The position numbers and the translations under genes are program-made. This document shows positions 44,340-54,225 of a stretch of DNA of 64,000 nt, one piece after another. This DNA is from Flavobacterium sp. 9AF (lineage in GTDB: Bacteria > Bacteroidota > Bacteroidia > Flavobacteriales > Flavobacteriaceae). Position 1 is the first letter of the stretch. Every line of letters begins with the position of its first letter. The stretch covers positions 2,090,821 through 2,154,820 of the forward strand of contig NZ_LR733556.1 of the NCBI RefSeq assembly GCF_902506265.1, read 5' to 3'. The notes under the pieces are model-generated. The model was given only the letters and a program-made list of their open reading frames with translations. It was not told where the DNA came from and ran no database searches.

Positions 44340-44371
44340 TTTGTATATAGTTAAGTTGATTAATAAGAATA

Positions 44372-44394
44372 CTGTCTTGATTTATTTAAGACAG
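44372..44394. terminator. Second hairpin downstream of the peptide locus
   Basis: CTGTCTT pairs with AAGACAG around a nine-base loop. It marks the right border of the peptide locus before the acetyltransferase gene. Confidence 0.45.
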
Positions 44395-44531
44395 CATAAA
44401 TATAAAACTTTGTTACAAAATTATATTTTTTTAAAAAAATATAAAATAATGTTTAATTTTGTCATTTAAATAACCTAATTAATCTTTTGCTGTATAAATA
44501 AAGTATGGTAATTTAGCTCAAAATTATAAAA

Positions 44532-45035
44532 ATGATTATTCGAAAAGGCACCATTGAAGATATGCCAACTGTTTTAGCATTAATAAAAGAATTAGCTGAA
44601 TTTGAAAATGAACCAAATGCAGTTGAAGTTACTGTTTCAGATTTAGAACGAGATGGCTTTTCCGATAAGCCATTATTCCAAACTTTTGTAGCTGAGCAAG
44701 ACAATGAAATAATTGGTGTGGCTTTGTACTACTATCGCTATTCTACATGGAAAGGAAAAACAATTCATCTTGAAGATTTAGTGGTAAAAAAAGATAAAAG
44801 AGGAACAGGTGCAGGTTTTGCATTATATTCTGAAATTATTAAACAAGGTTATAAAGAAGGTGTAAAAAGAATAGAATGGAATGTTTTAGATTGGAATATC
44901 CATGCAATCCAATTCTATGAAAAGAGTGGTGCAACAGTATTAAAAGATTGGAAAGTAGTACAAATGAATGAGAAAGGAATTTCAAATTTCATTTCAAGTT
45001 TAAAAAACAAATATAATAACACGAACAATAGTTAA
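44532..45035 (+). CDS. GNAT family N-acetyltransferase (diamine acetyltransferase-like)
   Basis: The 167-residue protein has the GNAT fold with the acetyl-CoA pyrophosphate loop KKDKRGTGAGFALYSEI and the C-terminal HAIQFYEKSGAT motif. The region FENEPNAVEVTVSDLERDGF and LYYYRYSTWKGKTIHLEDL resembles spermidine/spermine and thialysine acetyltransferases. The substrate is therefore probably a polyamine or amino acid, but this is not certain. Its stop is five bases from the aspartate kinase start, so they form an operon. Confidence 0.88.
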   Translation: MIIRKGTIEDMPTVLALIKELAEFENEPNAVEVTVSDLERDGFSDKPLFQTFVAEQDNEIIGVALYYYRYSTWKGKTIHLEDLVVKKDKRGTGAGFALYSEIIKQGYKEGVKRIEWNVLDWNIHAIQFYEKSGATVLKDWKVVQMNEKGISNFISSLKNKYNNTNNS

Positions 45036-45040
45036 TTAGT

Positions 45041-46294
45041 ATGAAAATTTTCAAATTTGGAGGTGCATCTGTTAAAGATGCAGATGGTGTAAAAAATGTA
45101 ACTTCAGTTTTAGAAAAAGTAGGCTACAATGATACGTTGATAGTAGTTTCTGCTATGGGAAAAACGACCAATGCTTTAGAAGAAATTATTAAAAATTATT
45201 TCGAAAAATCGAATCAATTAAACACATCCGTACAGGAAGTTCGTAAATACCATAACCAAATTTTACATGATCTTTTTGAAGATGAAGATCATGAAGCATT
45301 CTTTACTGTTAATGCCCATTTTGATGATTTGGAATACTTTTTAAGAAGCAATAAATCACCAAATTATAATTTTGTATACGATCAAATTGTAAGTTACGGA
45401 GAGATTATTTCAACTTCAATTGTAAGCTATTACCTAAACGAAAAAGGTATTAAAAACACATGGCTTGATGTTCGCAATTTCATTAAGACCGACACCACAT
45501 ATCGTGATGCAAATGTGAATTGGGAACAAACACAAAACTTGATTAATAAAAAAATTGAAAAAAACGAATTATACATCACACAAGGTTTTTTAGGATCGGA
45601 TTCTAATAATTTCACTACTACTTTAGGACGTGAAGGTTCAGATTATACCGCTGCTATTTTTGCTTACTGCCTTAATGCAGAAAGTGTAACAATTTGGAAA
45701 GATGTACCCGGAGTTTTAAATGCTGACCCACGTTATTTTGAAGAAACAGCACTTTTGAACCAAATTTCATATAGAGAAGCTATTGAATTAGCTTTTTATG
45801 GTGCAAGTGTAATTCATCCGAAAACATTACAACCGTTACAAAATAAAGAAATTCCTTTATTTGTAAAATCATTTATTAATCCTCTTTTACCAGGTACAAG
45901 TGTTTCCAAAGGAGCAGATTTAGAACCGCAGTTACCCTGTTATATAATTAAGAAAAATCAATTATTACTATCCCTTTCTTCTTTAGATTTTTCGTTTATA
46001 ATGGAAGAACATATTAGCGAGATTTTTGCTTTGTTCCACGAACATAAATTAAAGGTAAATTTAATTCAGAATTCGGCTATTAGTTTCTCTGTGTGCATTG
46101 AAGATAAATTTCATAATTTCCCAGACGTAAAAGAAATATTAGAACAAAAATTTAAGATTGCTTACCATGAAAACGTATCTTTATACACTATCAGACATTT
46201 TGATGAAAATGCAACACAAATAGTGGAGACAAATAAAACAGTTTTACTAAAACAAATATCTAGAGAAACTTTACAAATTATTACAAAAGAGTAA
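45041..46294 (+). CDS. Aspartate kinase
   Basis: This enzyme phosphorylates aspartate, the first step to lysine, threonine and methionine. The 417-residue monofunctional protein has the N-terminal KFGGASVKDADGVKNV, the FLGSDSNNFTTTLGREGSDYTAA substrate loop and the WKDVPGVLNADPR motif, followed by ACT-type regulatory sequence. The C-terminal ACT region is shorter than in E. coli LysC-type enzymes. It is preceded by the GNAT gene. Confidence 0.92.
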   Translation: MKIFKFGGASVKDADGVKNVTSVLEKVGYNDTLIVVSAMGKTTNALEEIIKNYFEKSNQLNTSVQEVRKYHNQILHDLFEDEDHEAFFTVNAHFDDLEYFLRSNKSPNYNFVYDQIVSYGEIISTSIVSYYLNEKGIKNTWLDVRNFIKTDTTYRDANVNWEQTQNLINKKIEKNELYITQGFLGSDSNNFTTTLGREGSDYTAAIFAYCLNAESVTIWKDVPGVLNADPRYFEETALLNQISYREAIELAFYGASVIHPKTLQPLQNKEIPLFVKSFINPLLPGTSVSKGADLEPQLPCYIIKKNQLLLSLSSLDFSFIMEEHISEIFALFHEHKLKVNLIQNSAISFSVCIEDKFHNFPDVKEILEQKFKIAYHENVSLYTIRHFDENATQIVETNKTVLLKQISRETLQIITKE

Positions 46295-46333
46295 TAAGCC
46301 AAAAAAATATACAATTAATTAATCCATAAATAC

Positions 46334-46341
46334 TACTTTTG
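46334..46341 (+). promoter_or_regulatory. -7 promoter box of the outer-membrane protein gene at 46363
   Basis: TACTTTTG (TAnnTTTG) overlaps the in-frame TTG at 46339, so the start is the ATG 24 bases further on. Confidence 0.5.
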
Positions 46342-46362
46342 AAAAATAGGAGTTATCTATTT

Positions 46363-49300
46363 ATGCTAAAAAAGTGGTTTTTATGGATTTTTTTTCTTGG
46401 TTTTTCTGTTGCTTTTGCTCAGGAAAGAACAACATCTAACCTACTTCAATCCAAAAAAATAATCATCTCTAAAGATACAATCTACTTAGAAAAAGTGAGT
46501 ATTAATCCTGCATTTTTTTCAATAGTAGATAAAAATCAAAAAAAAATTGATTCTACATTTTATAATATTGATTTCCAAAGAGCAAGCCTTGTTTTTAAAG
46601 ACAATTTAGTCAACCAAGATACATTACTTGTTAAATATTTAAACTTTCCAGATTTCTTAACAAAAGAATACAGTATATATGATAAATCGAAGGTGGTTTC
46701 TAACGAAGCTGGAGAACTTTATACCCTAAAAGATCAAAAAAAACAAGAATTTCAACCTTTTAATGGATTGAATACATCGGGGAGCATTTCTAGAGGAATA
46801 ACTGTAGGTAATAATCAAAATACAGTAGTAAATTCAAATTTAGATTTACAAATAACAGGTAAAATATCCGAAGATGTTACTTTGAGAGCCTCTATTCAAG
46901 ATAGTAACATTCCACTTCAAGAGGGCGGCTATTCTCAAAAACTAGATGAATTCGATCAAATATTTATTGAATTAGCTTCAAATCAATGGAGTGTTAAAGC
47001 AGGTGATTTATTTTTAGAAAACAGACAATCTCAATTTTTAAACTTCAATAAAAAAGTACAAGGTTTAGCCACTCAATTCCATTTAGGCACTCCTGAAAAC
47101 AAAACCACCATTTTTGGCTCTGCGGCTTTAGTTAGAGGACAATATGCTAGAAGTTCTTTTACAGGCCAAGAAGGTAATCAAGGTCCTTATAAATTAAAAG
47201 GAAATAATGGAGAATTGTTTGTATTGGTAATTTCTGGTTCAGAGCGTGTATATGTAAATGGTATATTATTAGAAAGAGGAGAAAATAAAGATTATATTAT
47301 AGATTACAACGCTGGTGAAGTTATTTTTACCTCACTTTTTCAAATTACTTCTGAAATGCGCATTGTAATTGAATATCAATTCTCTGATCGAAATTATACT
47401 CGTTTTGTAGCTTATTCTGGATTAACTCATGAAAAAGAAACATTTAAAATTGGTGGTTTTATATATTCTGAAAACGATATTAAAAATCAACCTTTACAAC
47501 AAAATTTATCAGAAGACCAAGTAACTATTTTAAAAAATGCTGGTGATAATCAAAATTTAATGATAGCGCCATCTGCATACGAAGATACTTATTCTGAGAA
47601 CAAAATTCTTTATCGCAAGTCAATGATCGCTGGTACAGAAGTGTTTGAATTTTCAAATGACCCGAATGAGGAATTGTACAATGTGCGTTTTACCTTTGTA
47701 GGATCAAATGTTGGGAACTACATTTTAGCAAACAATAACACTGTAGGCAAAATATATGAATATGTTTTGCCTATAGCTGGAATTCCACAAGGCAATTACG
47801 AACCAATAATTCCACTGGTTGCACCAAATAAAATTCAAATTGCAACAATTCTTGGTACTTATAATCCTTCTGAAAAAACAAATATAGATTTTGAAGTTGC
47901 TGTTAGCAATTACGATAAAAATCTTTATTCAAGTATAGACGACAATGATAATAAAGGAGTTGCAGGTAAAATTAATTTAAACAAAAGAATTTTTACTGGA
48001 AAGTATAATTTAGATGGTTTTACTAATTTTCAATTAATCCATAAAGATTTTAAAACAATTGAACGATTATTTAATATTGAATTTAATAGAGATTGGAATT
48101 TAAATGCTCCTTTAGGAAATCAGAGTTTGCTTACATCAGGACTAAACTTGAGTCTAAAAAAAAATGGTTTAGTAAAATATCAATTTGAAAAACTCGATTT
48201 TAGTCAAAATTTCTCAGGAAACCGACATTTACTTGATGGTCTTGTGAAATTTAAAAAAACAATTATAAGTACAAATTTTAGTGCTCTAAATAGTAAAAGC
48301 AGTATTGCAAATTCTACTTTTATTAGAAATTATTCACAAATAAAAAAACATTTTAATAAGAATTGGATAGGAACTTCTTTACGTTTAGAGAACAATAAAG
48401 AAAAAATTATAGCTACTAATGAATTTAGCAATCTAAGTCAGCAATTTATAGAGTATGGGGCTTTTGTGGGAAGAGGAGATTCTACAAAGGTTTATGTAGA
48501 AATTGGATATTTCAACCGAGTAAATGATAGTTTAAGAAATGGTGAAATAAAAAGAGTAAACCAATCTGATTCTTATTACGTAAAGTCACAATTAATTAAG
48601 ACAGAAAAAAGTAATTTGAGTTTTTTTGCAAACTATCGCGTTTTAAAATATGCAGAAGACAAAACTAATGAACCTTCACTCAATTCGAGAATTTTGTATA
48701 ATACTTCTTTTTACAAAAATCTATTTCAAACTTCATTAGCTTACGAAACAGCTTCTGGAACAATCGCTCAACAAGAATTTACATATTTAGAAGTTGAACC
48801 TAGTCAAGGTATTTATATGTGGAATGATTATAATAACAATGGCATTCAAGAATTACAAGAATTTGAAATAGCAACATTTTCTGATCAAGCAAAATATGTG
48901 CGAGTATTTTTACCAAATCAAATTTTTATTAGAACCCATCAAAATAAATTTTCTCAATCATTAAATTTTAATGGTTTAGTTTGGCAAAATGAAATAGGCA
49001 TAAAAAAAATACTATCCTATTTCTATAATCAATCTTCATTCTTAATAGAAAGAAAAAATATACGAAACAATATTGATTTTGATTTGAATCCATTTTCAAA
49101 AAATGAAAACAGCATTGGTTTAAACAATTCTTTTAGAAATAGTCTTTTCTACAATCGTGGCAAACAAAAACATTCTATAATATATACCTATTTGAATAGC
49201 AAAATTAAGAGTTTATTAAATATAGGCACCCATAGTAATAGTCTTTTTTCTCACCAATTTCAATATGATCATTTAATTTCAAAAAATTGGTTAATACAAT

Positions 49301-49764
49301 TTAAATCTAGCATTGGCAATACAAAGAGTAACTCTGAAAACTATATAAGCAGAAACTTTGAAATTGAAAATTACACATTGAATCCGAAATTATCCTATTT
49401 ATTTTCAAAAAATGCCAATTGGGATTTATTTTTTGAACATCAAAATCAAAATAACACAATTAATGATTTAGAATCTTTAAGTCAAAATAAAATGGGAACT
49501 TCATTTTCCTTTAATAGTGAAAAAGGATTTACTATAAATGGAGAATATGCGTTTTACAATAACGATTTTAATGGAAATCAATTGTCTCCTGTAGCTTTCC
49601 AAATGTTGCAAGGGTTACAAGCAGGAAAAAATAGTGTGTGGAGGTTACTACTTCAAAAAAACATTACCAAATATTTAGACATAAATATTAACTATCAAGG
49701 GAGAAAATCAGAGACAAGTAAAGTTATTCATAATGGAAATATACAATTACGAGCCTTTTTTTAA
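46363..49764 (+). CDS. Large putative outer-membrane beta-barrel protein
   Basis: The 1133-residue product has a Sec signal peptide (MLKKWFLWIFFLGFSVAFAQ). The N-terminal 400 residues include a conserved-looking segment (TSGSISRGITVGNNQNTVVNSNLDLQ ... LRASIQDSNIPLQEGG) and IYVNGILLERGENKDYIIDYNAGEVIF-like beta sequence. The rest is rich in alternating aromatic and polar strands ending in GNIQLRAFF, as expected of a large barrel with a terminal Phe. I do not recognise a named family. The T9SS cargo gene follows after 72 bases, so a role in surface display or transport of that cargo is possible. It also carries FNDNGIQ-type Asp/Asn loops (WNDYNNNGIQELQEFE). Confidence 0.7.
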   Translation: MLKKWFLWIFFLGFSVAFAQERTTSNLLQSKKIIISKDTIYLEKVSINPAFFSIVDKNQKKIDSTFYNIDFQRASLVFKDNLVNQDTLLVKYLNFPDFLTKEYSIYDKSKVVSNEAGELYTLKDQKKQEFQPFNGLNTSGSISRGITVGNNQNTVVNSNLDLQITGKISEDVTLRASIQDSNIPLQEGGYSQKLDEFDQIFIELASNQWSVKAGDLFLENRQSQFLNFNKKVQGLATQFHLGTPENKTTIFGSAALVRGQYARSSFTGQEGNQGPYKLKGNNGELFVLVISGSERVYVNGILLERGENKDYIIDYNAGEVIFTSLFQITSEMRIVIEYQFSDRNYTRFVAYSGLTHEKETFKIGGFIYSENDIKNQPLQQNLSEDQVTILKNAGDNQNLMIAPSAYEDTYSENKILYRKSMIAGTEVFEFSNDPNEELYNVRFTFVGSNVGNYILANNNTVGKIYEYVLPIAGIPQGNYEPIIPLVAPNKIQIATILGTYNPSEKTNIDFEVAVSNYDKNLYSSIDDNDNKGVAGKINLNKRIFTGKYNLDGFTNFQLIHKDFKTIERLFNIEFNRDWNLNAPLGNQSLLTSGLNLSLKKNGLVKYQFEKLDFSQNFSGNRHLLDGLVKFKKTIISTNFSALNSKSSIANSTFIRNYSQIKKHFNKNWIGTSLRLENNKEKIIATNEFSNLSQQFIEYGAFVGRGDSTKVYVEIGYFNRVNDSLRNGEIKRVNQSDSYYVKSQLIKTEKSNLSFFANYRVLKYAEDKTNEPSLNSRILYNTSFYKNLFQTSLAYETASGTIAQQEFTYLEVEPSQGIYMWNDYNNNGIQELQEFEIATFSDQAKYVRVFLPNQIFIRTHQNKFSQSLNFNGLVWQNEIGIKKILSYFYNQSSFLIERKNIRNNIDFDLNPFSKNENSIGLNNSFRNSLFYNRGKQKHSIIYTYLNSKIKSLLNIGTHSNSLFSHQFQYDHLISKNWLIQFKSSIGNTKSNSENYISRNFEIENYTLNPKLSYLFSKNANWDLFFEHQNQNNTINDLESLSQNKMGTSFSFNSEKGFTINGEYAFYNNDFNGNQLSPVAFQMLQGLQAGKNSVWRLLLQKNITKYLDININYQGRKSETSKVIHNGNIQLRAFF

Positions 49765-49836
49765 CTTTTAAAAATAAGATAAAACCCATTAATCTTTTTA
49801 AATTTACATAATTTTAATTCTTCTTCATCAAACTAA

Positions 49837-52800
49837 ATGAAAAAATTACTAGCTATTTTAACATTTACTTTATTTACCTTAACTAGTTATTCTCAACTAA
49901 GTAATAAACATTGGATTCCTCCCTTGCATTCTAGAGATAACTCAACTGTAAATGATCATTATATTTATTTATCAACTCCAGAAACTGTTGCCTTCCAAGT
50001 AAATATAACTTTAGGAAATGGAACTCCTATAGCGGGATCTCCTTTTACTATTTCACAATCCAATCCAATAAGAATAACTATTGGCAACACACAACCATCT
50101 ATAATGTTTTTATCTCAGAACGATATAAATACAGTTCAAACCGATAAAGGTTTAATTTTAGAAGCCGCCAAAGACTTTTATGTAAGCTTCCGTGTACAAT
50201 CACAAAATCATGCTGAAATATTAGTCCCAAAAGGTAAGACTGCTTTAGGCACTACTTTTAGAGTAGGTAGTTTACCTCAGCAATATAATAGTGGAATTAG
50301 AAATTTTGTTTCAAGTTTTATGGCTACTGAGGATAATACTACTGTGAATGTCTCAGATTATGATTCAGGTGTTACATTTATTACTTCAAATACTACTATT
50401 TCTGCAAGCTCGCAGACATTCAATTTGAATAAGGGACAATCTGTAGTATTGTCTGGTTATACAAATATAGTTGCGAATCTAACGGGATTTATAGGTGCTC
50501 TTATCACTTCTGACAAACCTATAGTAGTCAACACGGGAAATGCAACAGGTGGAACGGGTCCTGACCCTGGAAACGGAGCTTCTGGTCAAGATTTTAATTT
50601 AGATCAAATTGTAGGTTTTGATAATATTGGACAAAAATATGTAGTTGTAAAAGGAAATGGAAGCACTAACTCTGAGTTACCTCTTGTTATTGCTACTGTA
50701 AATAATACACAAATTTTTGTAAATGGAAATGCTACTCCTATAACCACATTAAATGCTGGAGAATATTTTACAATACCAACTTCCAATTATCAAGGTAATG
50801 GTACAAATTATAATATGTACATAGAAAGTACAGAACCCATTTATTTGTATCAAATTTTAGCAGGTAGTACAAACGACGCTACTTCTGGTTTAAATTTTAT
50901 TCCACCCCTAAGTTGTTATTGGCAAAAAAGTGTAAATATGATTCCCCAATATAATTTTATTGGTAACAAACAATATACTGAGAGTGGTTTAATCGTAGTA
51001 ACAGAAACCGGTTCAACAATTACTATTAACGGAAACTCGACTACAGCACTCCCACAACCAGTAAATGGAAATGCGGGATGGGAAACTTATCGAATTGATG
51101 GAATAAGTGGAGATATAAATGTCGAATCAACTGGTGCATTAGCTGTAGGAGTATTCGGTTCAGATGGACAATCTGCAGGTTATGGTGGATATTATTCAGG
51201 GTTTGGAAGCCAACCTAGAGATACCTTTATTACCGTATGTTCAAATTCTACAATCGACTTATATGAAGCCATAGAAGGAAACCCATTACCTGGTGGCACA
51301 TGGAATCCAAGCTTAGCAAGCGGAAACAATATTTATGACCCTAATCTAGATCTTTCAGGTGCCTACACTTATACCTATGGGATAACTTGTGATGGATTTA
51401 CAGCAATTGAAAGTGTAGCTATTGATGTATCCATAGAAACAGCTCCTGACGCAGGAAATAATAATTCAAAATCATATTGTCCTACCGATCCTGCAGAAGA
51501 TTTATTTTTACTTTTAGGAACCTCAGATAGCTCTGGTACTTGGTCATTAAACGGTAATCTTAGACCAAATGGCATATTAGATCCTGCTAATGATATTTCT
51601 GGGGATTATATTTATACTATTGTTCCTAATGGTGTTTGCGAACCAGTTTCAGCAAAAGTATCAGTTACAATTCATTCTTTACCTCAAATTAATTCAATTA
51701 CACCTTATGAAATTTGTGATAATAACAATGATGGAGATGATTCAAACGGTTTTGCTAACTTTATATTGAATACTCAGAATAATCAAATTTTACAAGGTCA
51801 AACAGACATAGTATTAAGTTATCATTTACTACAAAATGAAGCAGAATTAGGGGTTAATGCACTACCAAATAATTATTATTCTAATTCTAAAACAATTTTT
51901 GTACGCCTTAGAAACAGTTTAACTCAATGTGTAGCAATCAATTCATTGGAATTAAAAGTGAATCCTTTACCTGCTATTCCAAATAATGTTACATTAAAAC
52001 AATGTGATACAGATAATGATGCAATTACAAGTTTTAACTTATCAGAGGCTAATTTTATATTATCAAATGATACTACTTTAAACTTTAGTTATCATTTGTC
52101 TGCATCTGGAGCTCAAAACAATACCAATCTTGTCCCTGATGCTATTAATTATACAACCGCAAATGGCAGTATGGTATGGGCAAGAGTAGAAAATTCATCT
52201 GGCTGTGTAAGGATTGCTCAAATTCATTTGATTGTTTCTGCAACCACACTTACACAAAATGACGTTTTAGATTTATATGAATGTGATGATTTTATCGATA
52301 ACAATAACCCAAGCAATGATGGATTTGATTATTTTAATTTAAATGACACAAATAATCCAAATAGGGATGCAATTTTACATTTTAAAAATTTATTTCCATC
52401 CAATCAGAATTTAATAGTTACTTTTTATGAAAATGAAACAGATGCATTATCGGAACAAAATCAGATTATAAACATCAATAATTACAGGAACTCCATTCAA
52501 AATTCACAAACCTTATGGGTACGAATAGACAGTAGCTTAAATAATGAATGCTTTGGCTTAGGTCCGTATTTAAATCTTCATGTTCTGGCCATTCCTGAAC
52601 TAAATTTAGGCATCGATTTTACCCTTTGCGTTGATCCTATTAGTGGATTAGGCTCTCAAATAGTCGATGCAACACCTTTAGGTTCTGGAGATTATACATA
52701 CCTATGGACACCAACAAATTTAAATGTAGATGCATTAGGAAATGAGAGCCCTTTATATACAATAACACAAGAAGGAATATATTCAGTAGTAGTTACCGAC

Positions 52801-53343
52801 AATACAACAGGTTGTGTCAACTATGACAGCATAGTTGCAACTTATTCCTCAGAACCTGCGCATTTTGAAGCAAATTTAATTAATCCAACCTTGTCTTCAG
52901 GTTTATCTACTATTGAAACTTTTGCAACAGGAGGATATGGAACCTACGAATACAGTTTAGACCAAATTACTTGGCAATCTAGTCCGATTTTTACCAGTTT
53001 GACGAATGGAGATTATGTGGTTTATGTAAGAGATATTTTAGGTTGTGGAATACTTTCTTCAAGCGACTTATACGCCATTACTTATCCTGCCTTTTTTACC
53101 CCTAATGGAGATGGTTATAATGATACTTGGAATATTGAAAATTTACCTTCTTCATTTGAACCCAAACTATATATCTTCGATCGATATGGCAAATTAATTA
53201 AACAAATAAGTCCCTATGGAGAAGGTTGGAATGGAACATATAATGGTGAATTACTTCCGTCTACTGATTATTGGTTTAAGCTAGAATATAATGACAAAGG
53301 AGCTATAAAAGAATTTAAATCGCATTTCAGTTTAAAAAGATAA
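49837..53343 (+). CDS. T9SS type B cargo with IgGFc-binding-like N-terminal domain
   Basis: The 1168-residue protein has a signal peptide (MKKLLAILTFTLFTLTSYSQ). Residues about 25-460 resemble the IgGFc-binding-protein N-terminal domain (LILEAAKDFYVSFRVQSQNHAEI, IGALITSDKPIVVNTGN, PIYLYQILAGSTND). Several Ig/PKD-like repeats with paired cysteines follow. The C-terminal gliding-motility-type (type B) T9SS signal TPNGDGYNDTWNIENL ... KLYIFDRYGKLI ... WNGTYNGELLPSTDYWF ends the protein. It should be exported by T9SS to the cell surface or medium as an adhesin-like protein. Type B cargo usually needs a PorP/SprF-like partner; the closest one in the window is at 57370. Confidence 0.88.
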   Translation: MKKLLAILTFTLFTLTSYSQLSNKHWIPPLHSRDNSTVNDHYIYLSTPETVAFQVNITLGNGTPIAGSPFTISQSNPIRITIGNTQPSIMFLSQNDINTVQTDKGLILEAAKDFYVSFRVQSQNHAEILVPKGKTALGTTFRVGSLPQQYNSGIRNFVSSFMATEDNTTVNVSDYDSGVTFITSNTTISASSQTFNLNKGQSVVLSGYTNIVANLTGFIGALITSDKPIVVNTGNATGGTGPDPGNGASGQDFNLDQIVGFDNIGQKYVVVKGNGSTNSELPLVIATVNNTQIFVNGNATPITTLNAGEYFTIPTSNYQGNGTNYNMYIESTEPIYLYQILAGSTNDATSGLNFIPPLSCYWQKSVNMIPQYNFIGNKQYTESGLIVVTETGSTITINGNSTTALPQPVNGNAGWETYRIDGISGDINVESTGALAVGVFGSDGQSAGYGGYYSGFGSQPRDTFITVCSNSTIDLYEAIEGNPLPGGTWNPSLASGNNIYDPNLDLSGAYTYTYGITCDGFTAIESVAIDVSIETAPDAGNNNSKSYCPTDPAEDLFLLLGTSDSSGTWSLNGNLRPNGILDPANDISGDYIYTIVPNGVCEPVSAKVSVTIHSLPQINSITPYEICDNNNDGDDSNGFANFILNTQNNQILQGQTDIVLSYHLLQNEAELGVNALPNNYYSNSKTIFVRLRNSLTQCVAINSLELKVNPLPAIPNNVTLKQCDTDNDAITSFNLSEANFILSNDTTLNFSYHLSASGAQNNTNLVPDAINYTTANGSMVWARVENSSGCVRIAQIHLIVSATTLTQNDVLDLYECDDFIDNNNPSNDGFDYFNLNDTNNPNRDAILHFKNLFPSNQNLIVTFYENETDALSEQNQIININNYRNSIQNSQTLWVRIDSSLNNECFGLGPYLNLHVLAIPELNLGIDFTLCVDPISGLGSQIVDATPLGSGDYTYLWTPTNLNVDALGNESPLYTITQEGIYSVVVTDNTTGCVNYDSIVATYSSEPAHFEANLINPTLSSGLSTIETFATGGYGTYEYSLDQITWQSSPIFTSLTNGDYVVYVRDILGCGILSSSDLYAITYPAFFTPNGDGYNDTWNIENLPSSFEPKLYIFDRYGKLIKQISPYGEGWNGTYNGELLPSTDYWFKLEYNDKGAIKEFKSHFSLKR

Positions 53344-53344
53344 T

Positions 53345-54100
53345 ATGGAAAGTTTTATTAGAACAAATATTCATAATAACATTGCTACAATTTCCTTTTT
53401 TCATCCATCAGGAAATTCATTTCCAAGTATTCAACTGGAAAAGCTAACATTAGAAATACAACGAATAGGAAAATTGAATACTGTTTCAGTTATAATTCTA
53501 AAAAGTGAAGGAGAAGGTGCTTTTTGTGCTGGAGCTTCATTTGATGAATTGTTACAAGTATCCAATTTAGAAGAAGGCAATCATTTTTTTTCAGGCTTTG
53601 CCAATGTTATTAATGCAATGAGAAAGTGTCCAAAGATAATTATTGGTCGAGCACAAGGAAAAGCAGTTGGTGGTGGCGTAGGTTTGTTAGCGGCTTGTGA
53701 TTATGTGCTAGCACATGAAAATGCAGCCATAAAGTTATCTGAACTCGCTATAGGAATTGGTCCATTTGTTATTGAACCAGCTGTTACAAAGAAAATAGGT
53801 AAAACCGCAATGGCAGTTATGACATTAGAAGCTACCCAATGGAAAAGTGCCGCTTGGGCAAACGAAAAAGGATTATTTTCACAAGTTTTTTCATCTGTGG
53901 AGACATTAGATGCGACGGTATTACAATTTTCAGAACAATTAGCTAGTTATAATCCAGATGCATTGTTAGAAATGAAAAAGGTTTTGTGGGAAGGAACGGA
54001 ACACTGGGACACACTTTTATATGAAAGAGCCGCTATTTCTGGTCGTTTAGTACTTTCCGATTTTTCTAAAAAGGCATTGGCACAATTTAAACAAAAATAA
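53345..54100 (+). CDS. Enoyl-CoA hydratase/isomerase family protein
   Basis: The 251-residue crotonase-fold protein shows the oxyanion-hole segments EGAFCAGASFDELL and RAQGKAVGGGVGLLAACDYVLA and the ELAIGIGPFVIEPAVTKKIG region. The acidic residue pair used by hydratases is not clearly present in that last segment, so it could be an isomerase, a hydratase in a degradation pathway, or another crotonase. It begins one base after the T9SS cargo stop, which suggests co-transcription without a clear functional link. Confidence 0.88.
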   Translation: MESFIRTNIHNNIATISFFHPSGNSFPSIQLEKLTLEIQRIGKLNTVSVIILKSEGEGAFCAGASFDELLQVSNLEEGNHFFSGFANVINAMRKCPKIIIGRAQGKAVGGGVGLLAACDYVLAHENAAIKLSELAIGIGPFVIEPAVTKKIGKTAMAVMTLEATQWKSAAWANEKGLFSQVFSSVETLDATVLQFSEQLASYNPDALLEMKKVLWEGTEHWDTLLYERAAISGRLVLSDFSKKALAQFKQK

Positions 54101-54126
54101 AGTATAATTACATTAAGCTATCCAAA

Positions 54127-54190
54127 GGCTATTGTTGTAAAATAGCCCCGGTTGTAGCAAGTTACCTTGTAACGCGTAAAACGGGAGCAA
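54127..54190. other. Structured intergenic element (possible repetitive palindromic unit)
   Basis: GGCTATT (54127-54133) pairs with AATAGCC (54141-54147). Then CCCG (54147-54150) can pair with CGGG (54182-54185), enclosing an inner GTTAC/GTAAC hairpin (54161-54173). The opening AGCCCCG and closing CGGGAGCAATAG resemble an intergenic palindromic element I recall as frequent in Flavobacterium genomes. It is more G/C-rich than its surroundings and codes for nothing. It could act as a terminator or mRNA stabiliser. Confidence 0.45.
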
Positions 54191-54225
54191 TAGTCTACTG
54201 AAAAACAATGTAGTGCTCCTAAAAA

